A DNA stretch of 64,000 nucleotides from Panagrolaimus kolymaensis (GCA_028622995.1 JAJQJQ010000037.1:930001-994000), one strand, 5' to 3'. Shown: positions 39,301-53,347, counted from the stretch's first letter. Notes: a model not told the origin generated them from the letters alone. Translations and numbers: made by a program.

Positions 39301-42300
39301 TGCAGCGAATACAAAATCCTGTTGGGAATAATTTTAATATATTTAATAATGAATATTTAAAACAAAAAATCAATATCTCCAATTCAAGCCGTAATTCAAA
39401 ACGAGATTCACTAATGTCCATCCTCTATGCTTGCTTGATGCTTGAGTTAATTAAAAAAAAGTTTAATCGATTTGAGAGTTCACCTGCAGCGAATACAAAA
39501 TCCTGTTGGGAATAATTTTAATATATTTAATAATAAATATGGAAAACAAAAAATCAATATCTCCAATTCAAGCCGTAATTCAAAACGAGATTCACTAATG
39601 TCCATCCTCAATGCTTGATGAAAGGGTTCAAAAATAAAAGTTCATTGATTGAGGTACTTCCCGTGCATGCGATTCAAAATCCCGTTGGGAATAATTTTAA
39701 TATATTTAATAATGAATATTTAAAACAAAAAATCAATATCTCCAATTCAAGCCGTAATTCAAAACGAGATTCACTAATGTCCATCCTCAATGCTTGATGA
39801 AAGGGTTCAAAAATAAAAGTTCATTGATTGAGGTACTTCCCGTGCATGCGATTCAAAATCCCGTTGGGAATAATTTTAATATATTTAATAATGAAAATTT
39901 AAAACAAAAAATCAATATCTCCAATTCAAGCCGTAATTCAAAACGAGATTCACTAATGTCCATCCTCTATGCTTGCTTGATGCTTGAGTTAATTAAAAAA
40001 AAGTTTCATCGATTTGAGAGTTCACCTGCAGCGAATACAAAATCCTGTTGGGAATAATTTTAATATATTTAATAATGAATATTTAAAACAAAAAATCAAT
40101 ATCTCCAATTCAAGCCGTAATTCAAAACGAGATTCACTAATGTCCATCCTCTATGCTTGCTTGATGCTTGAGTTAATTAAAAAAAAGTTTCATCGATTTG
40201 AGAGTTCACCTGCAGCGAATACAAAATCCTGTTGGGAATAATTTTAATATATTTAATAATGAATATTTAAAACAAAAAATCAATATCTCCAATTCAAGCC
40301 GTAATTCAAAACGAGATTCACTAATGTCCATCCTCTATGCTTGCTTGATGCTTGAGTTAATTAAAAAAAAGTTTAATCGATTTGAGAGTTCACCTGCAGC
40401 GAATACAAAATCCTGTTGGGAATAATTTTAATATATTTAATAATAAATATGGAAAACAAAAAATCAATATCTCCAATTCAAGCCGTAATTCAAAACGAGA
40501 TTCACTAATGTCCATCCTCAATGCTTGATGAAAGGGTTCAAAAATAAAAGTTCATTGATTGAGGTACTTCCCGTGCATGCGATTCAAAATCCCGTTGGGA
40601 ATAATTTTAATATATTTAATAATGAATATTTAAAACAAAAAATCAATATCTCCAATTCAAGCCGTAATTCAAAACGAGATTCACTAATGTCCATCCTCAA
40701 TGCTTGATGAAAGGGTTCAAAAATAAAAGTTCATTGATTGAGGTACTTCCCGTGCATGCGATTCAAAATCCCGTTGGGAATAATTTTAATATATTTAATA
40801 ATGAAAATTTAAAACAAAAAATCAATATCTCCAATTCAAGCCGTAATTCAAAACGAGATTCACTAATGTCCATCCTCAATGCTTGATGAAAGGGTTCAAA
40901 AATAAAAGTTCATTGATTGAGGTACTTCCCGTGCATGCGATTCAAAATCCCGTTGGGAATAATTTTAATATATTTAATAATAAATATTTAAAACAAAAAA
41001 TCAATATCTCCAATTCAAGCCGTAATTCAAAACGAGATTCACTAATGTCCATCCTCTATGCTTGCTTGATGCTTGAGTTAATTAAAAAAAAGTTTCATCG
41101 ATTTGAGAGTTCACCTGCAGCGAATACAAAATCCTGTTGGGAATAATTTTAATATATTTAATAATGAATATTTAAAACAAAAAATCAATATCTCCAATTC
41201 AAGCCGTAATTCAAAACGAGATTCACTAATGTCCATCCTCTATGCTTGCTTGATGCTTGAGTTAATTAAAAAAAAGTTTCATCGATTTGAGAGTTCACCT
41301 GCAGCGAATACAAAATCCTGTTGGGAATAATTTTAATATATTTAATAATGAATATTTAAAACAAAAAATCAATATCTCCAATTCAAGCCGTAATTCAAAA
41401 CGAGATTCACTAATGTCCATCCTCTATGCTTGCTTGATGCTTGAGTTAATTAAAAAAAAGTTTAATCGATTTGAGAGTTCACCTGCAGCGAATACAAAAT
41501 CCTGTTGGGAATAATTTTAATATATTTAATAATAAATATGGAAAACAAAAAATCAATATCTCCAATTCAAGCCGTAATTCAAAACGAGATTCACTAATGT
41601 CCATCCTCAATGCTTGATGAAAGGGTTCAAAAATAAAAGTTCATTGATTGAGGTACTTCCCGTGCATGCGATTCAAAATCCCGTTGGGAATAATTTTAAT
41701 ATATTTAATAATGAATATTTAAAACAAAAAATCAATATCTCCAATTCAAGCCGTAATTCAAAACGAGATTCACTAATGTCCATCCTCAATGCTTGATGAA
41801 AGGGTTCAAAAATAAAAGTTCATTGATTGAGGTACTTCCCGTGCATGCGATTCAAAATCCCGTTGGGAATAATTTTAATATATTTAATAATGAAAATTTA
41901 AAACAAAAAATCAATATCTCCAATTCAAGCCGTAATTCAAAACGAGATTCACTAATGTCCATCCTCAATGCTTGATGAAAGGGTTCAAAAATAAAAGTTC
42001 ATTGATTGAGGTACTTCCCGTGCATGCGATTCAAAATCCCGTTGGGAATAATTTTAATATATTTAATAATGAAAATTTAAAACAAAAAATCAATATCTCC
42101 AATTCAAGCCGTAATTCAAAACGAGATTCACTAATGTCCATCCTCAATGCTTGATGAAAGGGTTCAAAAATAAAAGTTCATTGATTGAGGTACTTCCCGT
42201 GCATGCGATTCAAAATCCCGTTGGGAATAATTTTAATATATTTAATAATGAAAATTTAAAACAAAAAATCAATATCTCCAATTCAAGCCGTAATTCAAAA

Positions 42301-43721
42301 CGAGATTCACTAATGTCCATCCTCAATGCTTGATGAAAGGGTTCAAAAATAAAAGTTCATTGATTGAGGTACTTCCCGTGCATGCGATTCAAAATCCCGT
42401 TGGGAATAATTTTAATATATTTAATAATGAAAATTTAAAACAAAAAATCAATATCTCCAATTCAAGCCGTAATTCAAAACGAGATTCACTAATGTCCATC
42501 CTCTATGCTTGCTTGATGCTTGAGTTAATTAAAAAAAAGTTTCATCGATTTGAGAGTTCACCTGCAGCGAATACAAAATCCTGTTGGGAATAATTTTAAT
42601 ATATTTAATAATGAATATTTAAAACAAAAAATCAATATCTCCAATTCAAGCCGTAATTCAAAACGAGATTCACTAATGTCCATCCTCAATGCTTGATGAA
42701 AGGGTTCAAAAATAAAAGTTCATTGATTGAGGTACTTCCCGTGCATGCGATTCAAAATCCCGTTGGGAATAATTTTAATATATTTAATAATAAATATTTA
42801 AAACAAAAAATCAATATCTCCAATTCAAGCCGTAATTCAAAACGAGATTCACTAATGTCCATCCTCTATGCTTGCTTGATGCTTGAGTTAATTAAAAAAA
42901 AGTTTCATCGATTTGAGAGTTCACCTGCAGCGAATACAAAATCCTGTTGGGAATAATTTTAATATATTTAATAATGAATATTTAAAACAAAAAATCAATA
43001 TCTCCAATTCAAGCCGTAATTCAAAACGAGATTCACTAATGTCCATCCTCTATGCTTGCTTGATGCTTGAGTTAATTAAAAAAAAGTTTCATCGATTTGA
43101 GAGTTCACCTGCAGCGAATACAAAATCCTGTTGGGAATAATTTTAATATATTTAATAATGAATATTTAAAACAAAAAATCAATATCTCCAATTCAAGCCG
43201 TAATTCAAAACGAGATTCACTAATGTCCATCCTCTATGCTTGCTTGATGCTTGAGTTAATTAAAAAAAAGTTTAATCGATTTGAGAGTTCACCTGCAGCG
43301 AATACAAAATCCTGTTGGGAATAATTTTAATATATTTAATAATAAATATGGAAAACAAAAAATCAATATCTCCAATTCAAGCCGTAATTCAAAACGAGAT
43401 TCACTAATGTCCATCCTCAATGCTTGATGAAAGGGTTCAAAAATAAAAGTTCATTGATTGAGGTACTTCCCGTGCATGCGATTCAAAATCCCGTTGGGAA
43501 TAATTTTAATATATTTAATAATGAAAATTTAAAACAAAAAATCAATATCTCCAATTCAAGCCGTAATTCAAAACGAGATTCACTAATGTCCATCCTCAAT
43601 GCTTGATGAAAGGGTTCAAAAATAAAAGTTCATTGATTGAGGTACTTCCCGTGCATGCGATTCAAAATCCCGTTGGGAATAATTTTAATATATTTAATAA
43701 TAAATATTGAAAACAAAAAAA
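36311..43721 (+). repeat. 7411-bp block: one C plus 19 B and 17 full A
   Basis: C core 36311-36911 (AAG), partial B, B 37059, B 37243 (G). Then a 1094-bp group 37427-38520 (A-EN, B-H, A-KY, B-H, B-H, B-N/G). Then 38521-39609 (1089 bp: A-EY, A-EN, A-KY, B-H, B-H, B-N/G), 39610-40519 (910 bp: the same without A-KY) and 40520-41608 (1089 bp again). 41609-42324 holds four A monomers (EY, EN, EN, EN). 42325-43418 repeats the 1094-bp group. A 43419 (EN) and partial A 43598-43721 follow. Lengths sum exactly to 7411. Confidence 0.92.
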
Positions 43722-45329
43722 CCTCTGAAAAAAAAAATTCTAATTCAAAACTTAAAAATTTGAATATTTAATATTGGTTTTTAAATTTCAAAGCCACATA
43801 ACTCGATTTGAGCCTTATCTTTCACTAAAGAAATATGTTACCGATTTTATAGGTATTTATGTTATTTATCACTTTTGATGAACAAAATTTTTTTTAAGCT
43901 TTCATACTTATGTGCTTGGAATTATTTTTACTTTATCAAAGCATTTTTTGCTTTAAGTAATAATTTTTGGATGCTTCCAAATCGGCACCATAGGAACCGT
44001 TTTGAAAAATATCATTGAAAATGGATATAAAAATGCATAAATAATCATAAAAATAAAGCACTTTTACTCTGGAATTTTTTTTCTTATTCAAAAAGTTTTA
44101 AACTAAATTTTTTTTTTATGGTTGCTTGATGCATCAAATAAATAATTTAATTTCTGGTTGAAGGTCTTATTTGGTAGGGAAATCTCTAAGATTACTCAAA
44201 TATTTTTTAAAAAATATAAGAAAAATATCTGGTTCAAAAAATCCATATGCTTTATTGAGCTCCGTAACTCAAATCGAGTTTCAGCAATATTTAAGCTTAA
44301 CACATGTGTTAATAAAAAATGGTTCATCGATTTGAGAGTTCACCTGCAGCGAATACAAAATCCTGTTGGGAATAATTTTAATATATTTAATAATGAATAT
44401 TTAAAACAAAAAATCAATATCTCCAATTCAAGCCGTAATTCAAAACGAGATTCACTAATGTCCATCCTCTATGCTTGCTTGATGCTTGAGTTAATTAAAA
44501 AAAAGTTTAATCGATTTGAGAGTTCACCTGCAGCGAATACAAAATCCTGTTGGGAATAATTTTAATATATTTAATAATGAATATTTAAAACAAAAAATCA
44601 ATATCTCCAATTCAAGCCGTAATTCAAAACGAGATTCACTAATGTCCATCCTCTATGCTTGCTTGATGCTTGAGTTAATTAAAAAAAAGTTTAATCGATT
44701 TGAGAGTTCACCTGCAGCGAATACAAAATCCTGTTGGGAATAATTTTAATATATTTAATAATGAATATTTAAAACAAAAAATCAATATCTCCAATTCAAG
44801 CCGTAATTCAAAACGAGATTCACTAATGTCCATCCTCTATGCTTGCTTGATGCTTGAGTTAATTAAAAAAAAGTTTAATCGATTTGAGAGTTCACCTGCA
44901 GCGAATACAAAATCCTGTTGGGAATAATTTTAATATATTTAATAATGAATATTTAAAACAAAAAATCAATATCTCCAATTCAAGCCGTAATTCAAAACGA
45001 GATTCACTAATGTCCATCCTCTATGCTTGCTTGATGCTTGAGTTAATTAAAAAAAAGTTTAATCGATTTGAGAGTTCACCTGCAGCGAATACAAAATCCT
45101 GTTGGGAATAATTTTAATATATTTAATAATGAATATTTAAAACAAAAAATCAATATCTCCAATTCAAGCCGTAATTCAAAACGAGATTCACTAATGTCCA
45201 TCCTCAATGCTTGATGAAAGGGTTCAAAAATAAAAGTTCATTGATTGAGGTACTTCCCGTGCATGCGATTCAAAATCCCGTTGGGAATAATTTTAATATA
45301 TTTAATAATAAATATTGAAAACAAAAAAA
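43722..45329 (+). repeat. 1608-bp HOR (C + four B + A)
   Basis: C core 43722-44322 (AAG), partial B, four consecutive N-type B monomers starting at 44470, 44654, 44838 and 45022, and partial A 45206-45329. None of these B monomers has the G tail variant. Confidence 0.92.
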
Positions 45330-46077
45330 CCTCTGAAAAAAAAAATTCTAATTCAAAACTTAAAAATTTGAATATTTAATATTGGTTTTTAAATTTCAAA
45401 GCCACATAACTCGATTTGAGCCTTATCTTTCACTAAAGAAATATGTTACCGATTTTATAGGTATTTATGTTATTTATCACTTTTGATGAACAAAATTTTT
45501 TTTAAGCTTTCATACTTATGTGCTTGGAATTATTTTTACTTTATCAAAGCATTTTTTGCTTTAAGTAATAATTTTTGGATGCTTCCAAATCGGCACCATA
45601 GGAACCGTTTTGAAAAATATCATTGAAAATGGATATAAAAATGCATAAATAATCATAAAAATAAAGCACTTTTACTCTGGAATTTTTTTTCTTATTCAAA
45701 AAGTTTTAAACTAAATTTTTTTTTTATGGTTGCTTGATGCATCAAATAAATAATTTAATTTCTGGTTGAAGGTCTTATTTGGTAGGGAAATCTCTAAGAT
45801 TACTCAAATATTTTTTAAAAAATATAAGAAAAATATCTGGTTCAAAAAATCCATATGCTTTATTGAGCTCCGTAACTCAAATCGAGTTTCAGCAATATTT
45901 AAGCTTAACACATGTGTTAATAAAAAATGGTTCATCGATTTGAGAGTTCACCTGCAGCGAATACAAAATCCTGTTGGGAATAATTTTAATATATTTAATA
46001 ATGAATATTTAAAACAAAAAATCAATATCTCCAATTCAAGCCGTAATTCAAAACGAGATTCACTAATGTCCATCCTC
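45330..46077 (+). repeat. Last C core and its partial B
   Basis: C core 45330-45930 (AAG), followed by B bases 38-184 (45931-46077). It leads straight into an A monomer. No further C core or C fragment occurs in the remaining 18 kb. Confidence 0.93.
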
Positions 46078-47171
46078 AATGCTTGATGAAAGGGTTCAAA
46101 AATAAAAGTTCATTGATTGAGGTACTTCCCGTGCATGCGATTCAAAATCCCGTTGGGAATAATTTTAATATATTTAATAATGAAAATTTAAAACAAAAAA
46201 TCAATATCTCCAATTCAAGCCGTAATTCAAAACGAGATTCACTAATGTCCATCCTCTATGCTTGCTTGATGCTTGAGTTAATTAAAAAAAAGTTTCATCG
46301 ATTTGAGAGTTCACCTGCAGCGAATACAAAATCCTGTTGGGAATAATTTTAATATATTTAATAATGAATATTTAAAACAAAAAATCAATATCTCCAATTC
46401 AAGCCGTAATTCAAAACGAGATTCACTAATGTCCATCCTCAATGCTTGATGAAAGGGTTCAAAAATAAAAGTTCATTGATTGAGGTACTTCCCGTGCATG
46501 CGATTCAAAATCCCGTTGGGAATAATTTTAATATATTTAATAATAAATATTTAAAACAAAAAATCAATATCTCCAATTCAAGCCGTAATTCAAAACGAGA
46601 TTCACTAATGTCCATCCTCTATGCTTGCTTGATGCTTGAGTTAATTAAAAAAAAGTTTCATCGATTTGAGAGTTCACCTGCAGCGAATACAAAATCCTGT
46701 TGGGAATAATTTTAATATATTTAATAATGAATATTTAAAACAAAAAATCAATATCTCCAATTCAAGCCGTAATTCAAAACGAGATTCACTAATGTCCATC
46801 CTCTATGCTTGCTTGATGCTTGAGTTAATTAAAAAAAAGTTTCATCGATTTGAGAGTTCACCTGCAGCGAATACAAAATCCTGTTGGGAATAATTTTAAT
46901 ATATTTAATAATGAATATTTAAAACAAAAAATCAATATCTCCAATTCAAGCCGTAATTCAAAACGAGATTCACTAATGTCCATCCTCTATGCTTGCTTGA
47001 TGCTTGAGTTAATTAAAAAAAAGTTTAATCGATTTGAGAGTTCACCTGCAGCGAATACAAAATCCTGTTGGGAATAATTTTAATATATTTAATAATAAAT
47101 ATGGAAAACAAAAAATCAATATCTCCAATTCAAGCCGTAATTCAAAACGAGATTCACTAATGTCCATCCTC
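46078..47171 (+). repeat. 1094-bp A/B HOR (third occurrence)
   Basis: A-EN 46078, B-H 46257, A-KY 46441, B-H 46620, B-H 46804, B-N/G 46988. The subtype order is identical to 37427-38520 and 42325-43418. Confidence 0.9.
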
Positions 47172-48255
47172 AATGCTTGATGAAAGGGTTCAAAAATAAA
47201 AGTTCATTGATTGAGGTACTTCCCGTGCATGCGATTCAAAATCCCGTTGGGAATAATTTTAATATATTTAATAATGAATATTTAAAACAAAAAATCAATA
47301 TCTCCAATTCAAGCCGTAATTCAAAACGAGATTCACTAATGTCCATCCTCAATGCTTGATGAAAGGGTTCAAAAATAAAAGTTCATTGATTGAGGTACTT
47401 CCCGTGCATGCGATTCAAAATCCCGTTGGGAATAATTTTAATATATTTAATAATGAAAATTTAAAACAAAAAATCAATATCTCCAATTCAAGCCGTAATT
47501 CAAAACGAGATTCACTAATGTCCATCCTCTATGCTTGCTTGATGCTTGAGTTAATTAAAAAAAAGTTTAATCGATTTGAGAGTTCACCTGCAGCGAATAC
47601 AAAATCCTGTTGGGAATAATTTTAATATATTTAATAATGAATATTTAAAACAAAAAATCAATATCTCCAATTCAAGCCGTAATTCAAAACGAGATTCACT
47701 AATGTCCATCCTCAATGCTTGATGAAAGGGTTCAAAAATAAAAGTTCATTGATTGAGGTACTTCCCGTGCATGCGATTCAAAATCCCGTTGGGAATAATT
47801 TTAATATATTTAATAATGAATATTTAAAACAAAAAATCAATATCTCCAATTCAAGCCGTAATTCAAAACGAGATTCACTAATGTCCATCCTCAATGCTTG
47901 ATGAAAGGGTTCAAAAATAAAAGTTCATTGATTGAGGTACTTCCCGTGCATGCGATTCAAAATCCCGTTGGGAATAATTTTAATATATTTAATAATGAAA
48001 ATTTAAAACAAAAAATCAATATCTCCAATTCAAGCCGTAATTCAAAACGAGATTCACTAATGTCCATCCTCTATGCTTGCTTGATGCTTGAGTTAATTAA
48101 AAAAAAGTTTAATCGATTTGAGAGTTCACCTGCAGCGAATACAAAATCCTGTTGGGAATAATTTTAATATATTTAATAATGAATATTTAAAACAAAAAAT
48201 CAATATCTCCAATTCAAGCCGTAATTCAAAACGAGATTCACTAATGTCCATCCTC
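47172..48255 (+). repeat. Two 542-bp A-A-B units
   Basis: 47172-47713 and 47714-48255 each consist of A-EY, A-EN and B-N. The tandem period is 542 bp. Confidence 0.9.
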
Positions 48256-49170
48256 AATGCTTGATGAAAGGGTTCAAAAATAAAAGTTCATTGATTGAGG
48301 TACTTCCCGTGCATGCGATTCAAAATCCCGTTGGGAATAATTTTAATATATTTAATATTAAATATTTAAAACAAAAAATCAATATCTCCAATTCAAGCCG
48401 TAATTCAAAACGAGATTCACTAATGTCCATCCTCTATGCTTGCTTGATGCTTGAGTTAATTAAAAAAAAGTTTCATCGATTTGAGAGTTCACCTGCAGCG
48501 AATACAAAATCCTGTTGGGAATAATTTTAATATATTTAATAATGAATATTTAAAACAAAAAATCAATATCTCCAATTCAAGCCGTAATTCAAAACGAGAT
48601 TCACTAATGTCCATCCTCTATGCTTGCTTGATGCTTGAGTTAATTAAAAAAAAGTTTAATCGATTTGAGAGTTCACCTGCAGCGAATACAAAATCCTGTT
48701 GGGAATAATTTTAATATATTTAATAATGAATATTTAAAACAAAAAATCAATATCTCCAATTCAAGCCGTAATTCAAAACGAGATTCACTAATGTCCATCC
48801 TCTATGCTTGCTTGATGCTTGAGTTAATTAAAAAAAAGTTTAATCGATTTGAGAGTTCACCTGCAGCGAATACAAAATCCTGTTGGGAATAATTTTAATA
48901 TATTTAATAATGAATATTTAAAACAAAAAATCAATATCTCCAATTCAAGCCGTAATTCAAAACGAGATTCACTAATGTCCATCCTCTATGCTTGCTTGAT
49001 GCTTGAGTTAATTAAAAAAAAGTTTAATCGATTTGAGAGTTCACCTGCAGCGAATACAAAATCCTGTTGGGAATAATTTCAATATATTTAATAATAAATA
49101 TGGAAAACAAAAAATCAATATCTCCAATTCAAGCCGTAATTCAAAACGAGATTCACTAATGTCCATCCTC
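48256..49170 (+). repeat. A followed by four B monomers
   Basis: A 48256 is a KY-type copy with a private change (taatattaaat at about 48355-48365). It is followed by B-H 48435 and three B-N at 48619, 48803 and 48987. The last carries the G variant and a private T to C at 49080. Confidence 0.9.
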
Positions 49171-50259
49171 AATGCTTGATGAAAGGGTTCAAAAATAAAA
49201 GTTCATTGATTGAGGTACTTCCCGTGCATGCGATTCAAAATCCCGTTGGGAATAATTTTAATATATTTAATAATGAATATTTAAAACAAAAAATCAATAT
49301 CTCCAATTCAAGCCGTAATTCAAAACGAGATTCACTAATGTCCATCCTCAATGCTTGATGAAAGGGTTCAAAAATAAAAGTTCATTGATTGAGGTACTTC
49401 CCGTGCATGCGATTCAAAATCCCGTTGGGAATAATTTTAATATATTTAATAATGAAAATTTAAAACAAAAAATCAATATCTCCAATTCAAGCCGTAATTC
49501 AAAACGAGATTCACTAATGTCCATCCTCTATGCTTGCTTGATGCTTGAGTTAATTAAAAAAAAGTTTCATCGATTTGAGAGTTCACCTGCAGCGAATACA
49601 AAATCCTGTTGGGAATAATTTTAATATATTTAATAATGAATATTTAAAACAAAAAATCAATATCTCCAATTCAAGCCGTAATTCAAAACGAGATTCACTA
49701 ATGTCCATCCTCAATGCTTGATGAAAGGGTTCAAAAATAAAAGTTCATTGATTGAGGTACTTCCCGTGCATGCGATTCAAAATCCCGTTGGGAATAATTT
49801 TAATATATTTAATAATGAAAATTTAAAACAAAAAATCAATATCTCCAATTCAAGCCGTAATTCAAAACGAGATTCACTAATGTCCATCCTCTATGCTTGC
49901 TTGATGCTTGAGTTAATTAAAAAAAAGTTTAATCGATTTGAGAGTTCACCTGCAGCGAATACAAAATCCTGTTGGGAATAATTTTAATATATTTAATAAT
50001 GAATATTTAAAACAAAAAATCAATATCTCCAATTCAAGCCGTAATTCAAAACGAGATTCACTAATGTCCATCCTCTATGCTTGCTTGATGCTTGAGTTAA
50101 TTAAAAAAAAGTTTAATCGAATTGAGAGTTCACCTGCAGCGAATACAAAATCCTGTTGGGAATAATTTTAATATATTTAATAATAAATATGGAAAACAAA
50201 AAATCAATATCTCCAATTCAAGCCGTAATTCAAAACGAGATTCACTAATGTCCATCCTC
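49171..50259 (+). repeat. A-A-B and A-B-B units; first I-type B
   Basis: A-EY 49171, A-EN 49350, B-H 49529, then A-EN 49713, B-N 49892, B 50076. The B at 50076 has aatcgaattgag (about 50116-50127) instead of aatcgatttgag, destroying the flanking ATCGAT site. It also has the G tail. It is an isolated copy of the variant that recurs every few hundred bp after 59.5 kb. Confidence 0.9.
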
Positions 50260-51711
50260 AATGCTTGATGAAAGGGTTCAAAAATAAAAGTTCATTGATT
50301 GAGGTACTTCCCGTGCATGCGATTCAAAATCCCGTTGGGAATAATTTTAATATATTTAATAATGAATATTTAAAACAAAAAATCAATATCTCCAATTCAA
50401 GCCGTAATTCAAAACGAGATTCACTAATGTCCATCCTCAATGCTTGATGAAAGGGTTCAAAAATAAAAGTTCATTGATTGAGGTACTTCCCGTGCATGCG
50501 ATTCAAAATCCCGTTGGGAATAATTTTAATATATTTAATAATGAAAATTTAAAACAAAAAATCAATATCTCCAATTCAAGCCGTAATTCAAAACGAGATT
50601 CACTAATGTCCATCCTCTATGCTTGCTTGATGCTTGAGTTAATTAAAAAAAAGTTTAATCGATTTGAGAGTTCACCTGCAGCGAATACAAAATCCTGTTG
50701 GGAATAATTTTAATATATTTAATAATGAATATTTAAAACAAAAAATCAATATCTCCAATTCAAGCCGTAATTCAAAACGAGATTCACTAATGTCCATCCT
50801 CTATGCTTGCTTGATGCTTGAGTTAATTAAAAAAAAGTTTAATCGATTTGAGAGTTCACCTGCAGCGAATACAAAATCCTGTTGGGAATAATTTTAATAT
50901 ATTTAATAATAAATATGGAAAACAAAAAATCAATATCTCCAATTCAAGCCGTAATTCAAAACGAGATTCACTAATGTCCATCCTCAATGCTTGATGAAAG
51001 GGTTCAAAAATAAAAGTTCATTGATTGAGGTACTTCCCGTGCATGCGATTCAAAATCCCGTTGGGAATAATTTTAATATATTTAATAATGAATATTTAAA
51101 ACAAAAAATCAATATCTCCAATTCAAGCCGTAATTCAAAACGAGATTCACTAATGTCCATCCTCAATGCTTGATGAAAGGGTTCAAAAATAAAAGTTCAT
51201 TGATTGAGGTACTTCCCGTGCATGCGATTCAAAATCCCGTTGGGAATAATTTTAATATATTTAATAATGAAAATTTAAAACAAAAAATCAATATCTCCAA
51301 TTCAAGCCGTAATTCAAAACGAGATTCACTAATGTCCATCCTCTATGCTTGCTTGATGCTTGAGTTAATTAAAAAAAAGTTTAATCGATTTGAGAGTTCA
51401 CCTGCAGCGAATACAAAATCCTGTTGGGAATAATTTTAATATATTTAATAATGAATATTTAAAACAAAAAATCAATATCTCCAATTCAAGCCGTAATTCA
51501 AAACGAGATTCACTAATGTCCATCCTCTATGCTTGCTTGATGCTTGAGTTAATTAAAAAAAAGTTTAATCGATTTGAGAGTTCACCTGCAGCGAATACAA
51601 AATCCTGTTGGGAATAATTTTAATATATTTAATAATAAATATGGAAAACAAAAAATCAATATCTCCAATTCAAGCCGTAATTCAAAACGAGATTCACTAA
51701 TGTCCATCCTC
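50260..51711 (+). repeat. Two 726-bp A-A-B-B units
   Basis: 50260-50985 and 50986-51711 each contain A-EY, A-EN, B-N and B-N/G. They match in order and subtype. Confidence 0.9.
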
Positions 51712-53347
51712 AATGCTTGATGAAAGGGTTCAAAAATAAAAGTTCATTGATTGAGGTACTTCCCGTGCATGCGATTCAAAATCCCGTTGGGAATAATTTT
51801 AATATATTTAATAATGAAAATTTAAAACAAAAAATCAATATCTCCAATTCAAGCCGTAATTCAAAACGAGATTCACTAATGTCCATCCTCTATGCTTGCT
51901 TGATGCTTGAGTTAATTAAAAAAAAGTTTCATCGATTTGAGAGTTCACCTGCAGCGAATACAAAATCCTGTTGGGAATAATTTTAATATATTTAATAATG
52001 AATATTTAAAACAAAAAATCAATATCTCCAATTCAAGCCGTAATTCAAAACGAGATTCACTAATGTCCATCCTCAATGCTTGATGAAAGGGTTCAAAAAT
52101 AAAAGTTCATTGATTGAGGTACTTCCCGTGCATGCGATTCAAAATCCCGTTGGGAATAATTTTAATATATTTAATAATAAATATTTAAAACAAAAAATCA
52201 ATATCTCCAATTCAAGCCGTAATTCAAAACGAGATTCACTAATGTCCATCCTCTATGCTTGCTTGATGCTTGAGTTAATTAAAAAAAAGTTTCATCGATT
52301 TGAGAGTTCACCTGCAGCGAATACAAAATCCTGTTGGGAATAATTTTAATATATTTAATAATGAATATTTAAAACAAAAAATCAATATCTCCAATTCAAG
52401 CCGTAATTCAAAACGAGATTCACTAATGTCCATCCTCTATGCTTGCTTGATGCTTGAGTTAATTAAAAAAAAGTTTAATCGATTTGAGAGTTCACCTGCA
52501 GCGAATACAAAATCCTGTTGGGAATAATTTTAATATATTTAATAATAAATATGGAAAACAAAAAATCAATATCTCCAATTCAAGCCGTAATTCAAAACGA
52601 GATTCACTAATGTCCATCCTCAATGCTTGATGAAAGGGTTCAAAAATAAAAGTTCATTGATTGAGGTACTTCCCGTGCATGCGATTCAAAATCCCGTTGG
52701 GAATAATTTTAATATATTTAATAATGAAAATTTAAAACAAAAAATCAATATCTCCAATTCAAGCCGTAATTCAAAACGAGATTCACTAATGTCCATCCTC
52801 AATGCTTGATGAAAGGGTTCAAAAATAAAAGTTCATTGATTGAGGTACTTCCCGTGCATGCGATTCAAAATCCCGTTGGGAATAATTTTAATATATTTAA
52901 TAATAAATATTTAAAACAAAAAATCAATATCTCCAATTCAAGCCGTAATTCAAAACGAGATTCACTAATGTCCATCCTCTATGCTTGCTTGATGCTTGAG
53001 TTAATTAAAAAAAAGTTTCATCGATTTGAGAGTTCACCTGCAGCGAATACAAAATCCTGTTGGGAATAATTTTAATATATTTAATAATGAATATTTAAAA
53101 CAAAAAATCAATATCTCCAATTCAAGCCGTAATTCAAAACGAGATTCACTAATGTCCATCCTCTATGCTTGCTTGATGCTTGAGTTAATTAAAAAAAAGT
53201 TTAATCGATTTGAGAGTTCACCTGCAGCGAATACAAAATCCTGTTGGGAATAATTTTAATATATTTAATAATAAATATGGAAAACAAAAAATCAATATCT
53301 CCAATTCAAGCCGTAATTCAAAACGAGATTCACTAATGTCCATCCTC
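51712..53347 (+). repeat. Mixed A/B units of 910 and 726 bp
   Basis: 51712-52621: A-EN, B-H, A-KY, B-H, B-N/G. 52622-53347: A-EN, A-KY, B-H, B-N/G, the same series without the first B. The KY-type A is again followed directly by an H-type B, as at every KY copy in the window. Confidence 0.9.
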
